Of a DNA stretch of 64,000 nt, positions 59,701 to 64,000 are shown piece by piece. The translations under genes and the position numbers were made by a program. Position 1 is the stretch's first letter, and every line of letters begins with the position of its first letter. The notes under the pieces are model-generated. The model had not been told where the DNA came from and searched no databases. It saw only the letters and a program-made list of their open reading frames with translations. The stretch comes from Amphiura filiformis (lineage: Eukaryota > Echinodermata > Ophiuroidea > Amphilepidida > Amphiuridae): NCBI RefSeq assembly GCF_039555335.1, contig NC_092629.1:30501382-30565381 (forward strand), given 5' to 3'.

Positions 59701-60571
59701 AACGTAATCATAGCAGACAATTTATAATATATTCAGCATTTCCAAATGTAGTTTGACTCGGTGATTATTAATTAACATGGTGGTTTGGACTAACCTGTAC
59801 ATATTTCCCCATCTCCATTGTAACCGGCATTACATGCACATAAGAAGGAACCAACGGTATTTGTGCAGGCCGCGTTTGCGTCACAGTTATCAGTACCCAA
59901 AAGACATTCATCGATATCTGTACAAATATGTATGAAATAATATCAAATTATTATAAAAGGTGCCTTTTTTGTCTTTCTTTTTTCATAAATCAACACTTTT
60001 TAGTGTATAAAATGACGCATTGTGCGATAAAGAAAAACGAATCTGATAGTAATCAGGTTTTGGAAACATTCGTCAGTAATGCGTTTTCTTTACCGTTTAT
60101 ATTATTAAGTTAATTTCATTAAAGTAATCCGGGTGTATTCATGATACTATTGTTCATACCCCACGTGCGTATGCACCCGCGTGACATAATAAATAAACAA
60201 CCGAGCACCGGGAATGCAGACGCCCTGAAGAATGAAAAGAAACACACCCACATATATATTTTCAAGGAACGGGGACATTATGCCATTTTAGAAGAATTGA
60301 TACTTACCACAATATTCAGCTCGGTCTAATAATAAATCAAGTGTCTCTTTATTCCAATTCATTCGGTTGATTAATGGTGTAGCGTCATCCACATACCACA
60401 ACTTTATCGTGTCTACATTGGTACAGAAATGAGCAGGCGACTGTATTGGCGCTACCACTCCTGGACATAAACATATCTGGCTATATGGGAGTGACCACCT
60501 CAAAGCGCCACCTTGGGCTGGGTCTGGTCGTTTCTTCAGCACGCACAGTTGGCAGTTAGTTAGACATAATG
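44468..60571 (-). CDS. Secreted cbEGF and fibrinogen-domain protein (ten exons found)
   Basis: Exons in transcript order: 60571-60308, 59917-59795, 59566-59444, 59236-59114, 58415-58293, 57880-57758, 57411-57289, 54320-54175, 53249-52988, 44727-44468. All have AG acceptors and GT donors, and all phases agree: 1-1 for the first seven, then 1-0, 0-1 and 1-stop. The product after the missing first exon is about 555 residues: a cysteine-containing N-terminal module (about 88), six calcium-binding EGF domains of 41 residues each, and one complete fibrinogen C-terminal domain of about 220 residues. Fibrinogen domains of this kind (ficolin, tenascin, FReD lectins) bind sugars or proteins outside cells, often in innate immunity or matrix. 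EGF repeats with D-x-D/N-E-C and C-x-N-x4-F-x-C-x-C bind calcium and space the head. The signal-peptide exon was not found. The last intron (8.3 kb) carries two LINEs. The stop codon abuts a mobile insertion that would supply the 3' UTR. Confidence 0.88.
44728..46017 (-). other. Intronic sequence without other features
   Basis: Part of the last intron of the EGF-fibrinogen gene. No gene, RNA or element recognised. Confidence 0.5.
46022..46680. mobile_element. TTAA-flanked foldback element, about 300-bp arms
   Basis: TTAA occurs at 46018-46021 and 46681-46684. Inside, GGGATCTGGAATGAGCGTTT and, inverted, AAACGTTCATACCCCACCCC form the ends. Arms of about 300 bp (AAAAGCCGACGATCAATTGA against TCAATTGATCGTCGGCTTTT) flank a loop of about 30 bases. 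No coding sequence. Confidence 0.85.
46684..47289 (+). other. No supported gene; Ser-rich open stretch
   Basis: A plus-strand frame from about 46650 to a TAG at 46930 is open without an ATG. It is rich in Ser because of a TCT/TTC repeat, and ends [19 protein letters not shown]. This may be an element-derived ORF end, but I cannot assign it. Confidence 0.3.
47290..48825 (-). mobile_element. 5'-truncated LINE (Jockey/CR1-like RT)
   Basis: One uninterrupted frame of about 419 codons (48791-47532): [79 protein letters not shown]. The frame is open a few codons further 5', to about 48812, where the homology is cut. The 3' UTR contains GGGTTACCCTGGATAAATA and a (TAAATAA)-type tail near 47300. It lacks the endonuclease. 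It lies head-to-tail just downstream of the other LINE's tail. Confidence 0.9.
48833..52250 (-). mobile_element. CR1/L2-group LINE, nearly full ORF2, frameshifted
   Basis: Minus strand, inside the last intron of the EGF-fibrinogen gene. In order: a basic N-terminal leader (52250-51753, with [13 protein letters not shown] and [10 protein letters not shown]), and the AP endonuclease (51735-51052: [30 protein letters not shown]). Then come the reverse transcriptase N-part (51043-49970: [32 protein letters not shown]) and C-part (50025-48955: [30 protein letters not shown]). Frameshifts separate all four parts. The 3' end has GCGCTATATAAATGC and a (TATAG)n tail at about 48833-48856, typical of CR1/L2 ends. 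It is inactive but recently decayed. Confidence 0.9.
52622..52888 (+). CDS. Open frame with a primase (PrimPol/UL52)-type zinc motif
   Basis: A plus-strand frame, open from 52622 to a TAG at 52886, encodes about 88 residues. It has [12 protein letters not shown], then CKNCVFC, then [14 protein letters not shown], giving Cys-x6-His and, 28 residues on, Tyr-Tyr-x-Cys-x4-Cys. The same Cys-x6-His...Cys-x4-Cys arrangement forms the C-terminal zinc finger of PrimPol/UL52 primases, although there the gap is about 19. There is no ATG. A T-rich tract ending in ATAATAG (52638) could be an acceptor, making this a last exon. An open stretch ending TTTGCCTAT|GTAAGT (52469) might be a preceding exon, but the phases do not agree as read. 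It could be a host gene nested in the intron, a mobile-element piece or an old viral piece. No function is asserted. Confidence 0.3.
   Translation, partial: QYFDNRLKVTTSDENAIFNLKYECRPVYGMHGNRPCKNCVFCRRKFYCVVNFRHSFYYVCFRHRCKTGDGMQFKIPAKAESLHILRTL
52988..53249 (-). CDS. Exon: fibrinogen C-terminal domain, part 2
   Basis: 262 nt, phase 0-1. It reads [39 protein letters not shown] and [20 protein letters not shown], all core fibrinogen-domain blocks (FQRR.DGS.DF.R.W..Y..GFG....E.WLGN). The donor is GTAAGAA. Confidence 0.93.
54175..54320 (-). CDS. Exon: fibrinogen C-terminal domain, part 1
   Basis: 146 nt, phase 1-0. It reads [20 protein letters not shown], then a conserved IYP box and [13 protein letters not shown], the classic start of the domain, with the first cysteine and an N-glycosylation site (NAT). 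The donor GTGAGT gives the junction GGGWV|VFQRR. Confidence 0.92.
54718..55306 (+). pseudogene. RTE-like LINE, C-terminal part of ORF2
   Basis: It reads [48 protein letters not shown], a stop where Trp is expected, then [48 protein letters not shown] and [19 protein letters not shown] follow. This is the well-known RT thumb and C-terminal region of RTE-clade elements. One stop and a truncated 5' end make it dead. Confidence 0.85.
55370..56582. mobile_element. Foldback element with arms made of GTTAGTCAAGC repeats
   Basis: The ends TGAAAACTTAAACTAGTCAG and, inverted, CTGACCAACTAAAGTTTTCA bracket 1.2 kb. Both arms (55370-55690 and 56225-56582) consist of many diverged copies of TTAGTCAAGC and its inverse GCTTGACTAA at short spacing. 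The core of about 530 bp carries a tRNA-like GCCTCCGTGGCCTAGTGGTG (56037). It resembles Drosophila FB-type foldbacks in layout. No open frame. Confidence 0.8.
56750..57235 (+). pseudogene. LINE RT C-terminal fragment
   Basis: Frameshifted pieces read [16 protein letters not shown] (RT thumb, the usual N..KT.V), then AFLPFSAF-like spacing and [16 protein letters not shown] (the LYGSEIWG block of CR1/Jockey-type LINEs). Opposite in strand to the host gene, inside its intron between EGF domain 6 and the fibrinogen domain. Confidence 0.6.
57289..57411 (-). CDS. Exon: cbEGF domain 6
   Basis: 123 nt, phase 1-1, reading [18 protein letters not shown], then [19 protein letters not shown]. The usual GY before the last cysteine is replaced by SC, adding a seventh cysteine, so pairing in this domain may be unusual. 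Confidence 0.88.
57758..57880 (-). CDS. Exon: cbEGF domain 5
   Basis: 123 nt, phase 1-1, reading [18 protein letters not shown], then [19 protein letters not shown]. All six cysteines are present; acceptor TTTTTTTACAG. Confidence 0.9.
57926..57975 (-). pseudogene. Second decayed cbEGF exon fragment
   Basis: On the minus strand GATGGATGTACTTTGGGTAA, TAACTGC and ACAAATGCTGCTTG match the 5' half of an EGF exon (GATGAGTGTACTTTGGGTAC... in domain 4), with small deletions and no acceptor or 3' half. Confidence 0.65.
58293..58415 (-). CDS. Exon: cbEGF domain 4
   Basis: 123 nt, phase 1-1, reading [18 protein letters not shown], then [19 protein letters not shown]. All six cysteines are present; donor GTAAGTC. 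Confidence 0.9.
58806..58882 (-). pseudogene. Decayed cbEGF exon (3' half)
   Basis: On the minus strand ACCGATGGTTCCTTTACATG...GGAGATGGAGTAAC and the donor GTTAGTC are recognisable. The 5' half with the acceptor is gone, and a small insertion (TGTAAGTAATGC for TGTAATGC) brings in stop codons. It lies at the place a seventh EGF exon would occupy. Confidence 0.8.
59114..59236 (-). CDS. Exon: cbEGF domain 3
   Basis: 123 nt, phase 1-1, reading [18 protein letters not shown], then [19 protein letters not shown]. It is the near-twin of domain 2. Confidence 0.9.
59444..59566 (-). CDS. Exon: cbEGF domain 2
   Basis: 123 nt, phase 1-1, reading [18 protein letters not shown], then [19 protein letters not shown]. 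It differs from the next exon by only a few bases. The flanking introns match too, so these two are a recent tandem duplication. Confidence 0.9.
59795..59917 (-). CDS. Exon: cbEGF domain 1
   Basis: 123 nt, phase 1-1. It reads [18 protein letters not shown], then [19 protein letters not shown]. Six cysteines, calcium-binding signature DIDE and hydroxylation motif C-x-N-x4-F-x-C-x-C are present. The donor is GTTAG. Confidence 0.9.
60308..60571 (-). CDS. Exon: N-terminal cysteine module of the EGF-fibrinogen gene
   Basis: 264 nt, phase 1-1, after acceptor TTATTTCTTTAG and before donor GGTAAGTA. It reads [20 protein letters not shown], then [18 protein letters not shown], then [18 protein letters not shown] and [11 protein letters not shown] do not recognise the fold. 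The frame runs open upstream through a Met ([13 protein letters not shown]), so an unspliced start there cannot be excluded, but the strong acceptor favours an earlier signal-peptide exon. Confidence 0.7.
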
Positions 60572-62514
60572 CTAAAGAAATAACAAAATGATTAAACATG
60601 ACGAGACCGAGATTGAAGTTATATATTTGTAAAGAAAAAACCAAAACAAAAAGGGCTATATAAAAGAAACAATAAGCGCTCAAAAACAGTAGCGATAAAG
60701 CATAAACTATAAATTAGTCCCCGATATGATAGACGGCAGGGTCTGAAGAAATTATGGGCTGTCGATAAATTAAGGTTCCTTATCCTGTGCGGAGTTATTT
60801 GGAACATGGTGTTTTAAGCCCTACAGGACTGGAAGCCCAGTATCAACAATAAAAACAATGCCGCGAGCATGTAGGGCTGAGGTCGGAAACTTCCATAATG
60901 AAGACTTGCAACTAATGAAGTTCCAATATATATATATATGGTCCGGAGGGCAAGAAAGCAACGATTTACCTTAATGTAGCGTTGACCAACAGAGGCGTCA
61001 ATATAGTCGTCCTAAACTGATCTATAATTATAGTCAGTTTAGAACCATTATGTAAACTGACTATATACGGCCGTATAGTTAGGAGACCAGGTTGAACATG
61101 CTCTTTGGTGAACTAGGACGGTTGGTCTTAGATGGACAACCAGTACGTATCAAGTTTTACCCATTCTTTACGAAACAATTCTATGAACTTCGTACTGAAA
61201 GGCAGACCATGCATGCTGAATGACGCTGTAGGATGTCATTCAGTATGTCACATGATCATGGCAAAAACAAATATCAGTCCATCCAATTTTTGCACAATTA
61301 CTGCAGTGTACTCAACCTTGTACTACTCATTCATTCTACTCAACCTTAATAAAACACAATGTCATATTCCATGCATTTTGGTGGGCTAGGAACTGTTGGT
61401 CTACTCAACCTTATCCAACTGATTCAGCCTACTCAAACTTATTGCCCAATGCACCATTCAATGTTCTTTTCCTGGGCTAGAAACTGTTGATCTTCGATGG
61501 AAAATCAACTTGTCAAGTCTTACCCCTACTTTGCCAAACATTCCCATGAACTTGAGACTAACCTAACATTACCTAACACACCTTGGTCTGGGGCGGACAT
61601 TTTATAAATGAATAGAAGAGCAGCAACGACACCACTTGTATTACATTCCAGATGTTAAATCTACATCATATGCAAAATTTGAGGAAAAATGAACGAGTCA
61701 GTTTTATTTTAGGGCCATTTGTCTATAACTGGTCTTGACATCTAGCCCTATGGAGAGAGAGTGCCCGTTGAGGGTGCTATAATCCCCATTTTAGGAACAA
61801 AAATGTGATTTACAAAAAACTTGCCCGTGCGAATTTTCTAAAATGTTCAGAGTATGTAGTGTGAACATGTAGAAATATAATTAAGAAGTTGCCCTACCTG
61901 CTCTTCTCCGAAAAAATAAAAAGTCCTATACCTCAATGATAATGAAACCTGGGTGAACACATAATAGTATCTTAAATTCATGTCAGTCTGGGTTTTGAAA
62001 AGGGCGTTCTACTACTACAGCTTTACTTGATGTTTCTGATCACATTTTAATCAACATGCATCAAGGTTAACTAGTGGTACATTTGTTATGTCCCCCCCCC
62101 CCAAATCCATAATAATCATTAAAAGTTATGTATTTTTGTCATCAAACATTAATTTTCATTTATTTTGATATTTATCTCCGTTTGTTTCTACATGGAATAT
62201 TCTGGAATGCTAATGATTAAAGTGAACAAGATATTCATATGCCTATCTAGTTACATGTAGAAGTTTCTGGATATTAATAAAACATTAAGTGTTGGCACTA
62301 TTACAGTAACCATCTATACACACATAGAAATGATGTACACAGATTAATGATTGTGATTGGCTTGTGGTGATCTAATGTGCTATTTTTAGAATTGCTGTAA
62401 TTTACCATAAATAGTTAAGATTATATCTAGAAAGGTAAACATTAGATATAAGGCCTGGAGAGTATTGGGAGAAGCTGTATAAAATTCAAAGAGGGAACAA
62501 TATTGGTACAAAAG
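60572..62514. other. Upstream of the EGF-fibrinogen gene; diverged local duplication
   Basis: Two diverged copies of a block of about 95 bp lie at about 61108-61205 and 61473-61565 (shared AACTGTTGATCTT/ACGGTTGGTCTTAGATGGA and CAAGTTTTACCC/CAAGTCTTACCCC). A short self-complementary set (TAAACTGA...TCAGTTTA) lies at 61013-61062. No signal-peptide exon could be placed. Confidence 0.4.
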
Positions 62515-62890
62515 TTACCATAATTGAAGTCTTCAAACTTCGGTTCGCGGTTCTTGTGTGTTGGAGAGAATAAAATACTCCAAAGGCGGTAGTAGAGCCA
62601 GTAGTGCTCGATTATGCTGTCGCCTCAAAGAAGCGGCAGACTGAAATATCTCCATCAACGAACTGTGGTATTTTGCTCAAGAGATCTCCAAAAGAGGAGA
62701 TTACGGTCAACATAGAAGACCATTTGGAAAACACTAGCACAGCAGCTAGGATAGTGAAAGTATAGTCTTCAGGACTAGGACAGAGACTGTAGTGGACAGG
62801 ATCTTGGACATTTCCGGATCTTTGATCAAGAACTGAGATTGTCAAGGGAATCAAAAAGACAGCCAATCAAGATCTCCAGGCTTAGCTAAG
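62515..62890 (-). repeat. Dispersed repeat, copy A
   Basis: The reverse complement of this block matches 35040-35190 and 35790-35940 in order (GTCCTGAAGACT, ATGGTCTTCTATGTTGA, CGAACCGAAGTTTGAAGACT). A hydrophobic minus-strand frame of 84 codons spans it, but the other copy is full of stops, so it is treated as a repeat of unknown origin. Confidence 0.6.
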
Positions 62891-62957
62891 TAATCATAGC
62901 ATAAAGAAATCTTTGTAGTAATTTAAGTTTAATTCTATTACGATCTTACATTATAAT

Positions 62958-63100
62958 TTGATTGACAGTTATACTGCACTAATTAATCAATAGTAATTAA
63001 GTTATTCTATATAATAAACAGTGTGTTTGTGTGTTTGCTGATGAGTGAACTCAGAAGCAGGTGAATTTGGCCTGGGTCATTTTAGTCACCATAACACAGT
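62958..63100 (+). repeat. Dispersed repeat also present at 4672-4813
   Basis: Shares TTGACAG, CACTAATTAAT, ATAAACAGTGTGTTTG and CCTGGGTCATTTTAGT with the copy at 4.7 kb, in the same order and orientation. No coding capacity. Confidence 0.7.
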
Positions 63101-63109
63101 ATTTATTGA

Positions 63110-63345
63110 CCTCAACATTTACTGTTCATCATAGTCATTACAAATATGGTATCAAAAATAATGCTCTTCGGTGGTTTTCTTCATTATCTTATAATAATGG
63201 AAGCCTATCAGTTAGTATTAATTCTGCTTTATCAGACTTGAAAAAAATATTGATATTAGTGTTCCGCAGGGGGCAATCTTGGGTTCATTATTATTTGTTA
63301 TTTATGTTAATTCACTCCTCGGTTGTATCAACTAGAAATATGTTA
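63110..63345 (+). pseudogene. CR1-like LINE RT fragment
   Basis: YGIKNNALRWFSSLSYNN and SVSINSALSDLKKI are followed, after a one-base slip in an A-run at about 63243, by DISVPQGAILGSLLFVIYVN, the PQG box of reverse transcriptase. A stop (TAG) follows soon after GCIN. Confidence 0.75.
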
Positions 63346-63769
63346 CAGTAGAGGGGACAGCCCAATGAAATACTCGCGTCGTTGTACGCATGTTTCAAAT
63401 GGATTTCAAAATGTTCAGAAGAGTCTGCAGAATCTTTTCTGCCATGTTGTCAAATTTGTAACCCGCGCGTTCTATTCCGTTTCCAATTTATTGCATAAAA
63501 AGTTTGAATTACACTTTCATTTCCATTGAAATTGCCGTTTAGACCCATTATTTAACAATTTAACTGGGGAAATTTACTCAGTTTTACTGGGGAGATTAGC
63601 TTAAAAATGAGCATGACTGGCCGTTGCAATGGAAACTGTCTTTCCTTTGAATTATATTAAAAGTTTAAAATTAAAGACGCCTTGTATATCAATAATAATA
63701 AAGTGCAATGCACACTTTTGCAATGCAAGAAATTGCTAAAAATATCTGAAAATGGGTGATATTGATCTT
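63346..63769. other. No gene seen
   Basis: About 400 bp between two LINE fragments with no feature that I can support. Confidence 0.5.
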
Positions 63770-64000
63770 GTACGTTTCAACATGACATCAGTAAATCCGC
63801 TCTTGTACTTGCACCTTCTGAAAGCGCCTCTGATCTGGTAGATCAGTACAATCGTATTTTAGGTACTATTCTCGACCAGCACATCCCTGTTAGAACAAAG
63901 GTGGTTACTATCAGGCCAAGAGTACCCAGGTATTCGGATGAGCTTCACGAAGCGAAATCTCGTAAAAGAACACTAGAACGTAAAATGCTTAACTCTAGCT
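63770..64000 (+). pseudogene. LINE ORF2 linker fragment running off the right edge
   Basis: An open frame from about 63780 to the last base reads DISKSALVLAPSESASDLVD, then YNRILGTILDQHIPVRTKVV and PRYSDELHEAKSRKRTLER. This is the segment between endonuclease and reverse transcriptase in CR1/L2-type LINEs (LVDQYN..L...LD.H.P..T). No break is visible in the part shown; whether the element is intact depends on sequence outside the window. Confidence 0.75.

Noticed and set aside
62612..62866. Hydrophobic minus-strand frame of 84 codons
   Set aside because: It lies in a dispersed repeat whose other copy is full of stop codons, so there is no sign of coding constraint.

Overview
This is a piece of an AT-rich metazoan nuclear genome. 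Genes are split by GT-AG introns, and the space between them is packed with old LINE fragments, foldback (inverted-repeat) elements, satellites and microsatellites. The mix of a carbohydrate sulfotransferase pair, a secreted calcium-binding-EGF plus fibrinogen-domain protein, a rhodopsin-like GPCR and a nicotinic-receptor-like exon pair fits a marine invertebrate deuterostome (echinoderm, hemichordate or cephalochordate). I cannot name the species from sequence alone.

Layout. 0-3 kb, minus strand: the first two coding exons of a nicotinic acetylcholine receptor-like subunit, running off the left edge. 3-7.8 kb: repeats. 7.8-10.9 kb, plus strand: sulfotransferase copy 1 (two coding exons, intact), followed by a decayed duplicate of its own 3' coding end. 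10.9-15 kb: a TA-flanked foldback element, a LINE split by a TTAA-flanked insertion that carries a tRNA-like sequence, a Penelope-like GIY-YIG fragment, and a long L1-like relic. 17-21 kb: a tRNA-like relic and two foldback elements, one of 1.8 kb. 23-25.2 kb: an inverted pair of satellite blocks (167-bp monomer) around GAT/GAG microsatellites. 25.5-29.3 kb: a nearly identical 1.5-1.8 kb tandem array capped by a 200-bp hairpin. 29.5-34 kb: geneless, with two MITE-like foldbacks. 34.2-38.7 kb, plus strand: sulfotransferase copy 2, one base out of frame, with its own decayed 3' tail. 41.6-42.6 kb, plus strand: a GPCR lacking its 5' exon. 44.5-60.6 kb, minus strand: a ten-exon gene encoding a cysteine-containing N-terminal module, six cbEGF domains and one fibrinogen C-terminal domain. 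Its introns hold two minus-strand LINEs, plus-strand LINE relics, a foldback element with repetitive arms, and a plus-strand open frame with a primase-type zinc motif. 61-64 kb: repeats and LINE fragments, one running off the right edge.

The genes do not form one pathway. The sulfotransferase pair (Golgi glycan sulfation) and the EGF-fibrinogen protein (secreted, probably carbohydrate- or protein-binding) would both act in the secretory or extracellular compartment. The strongest biology is evolutionary: a gene duplicated together with a fossil copy of its own 3' end, EGF exons being gained and lost one exon-intron unit at a time, and a mobile insertion placed flush against a stop codon.
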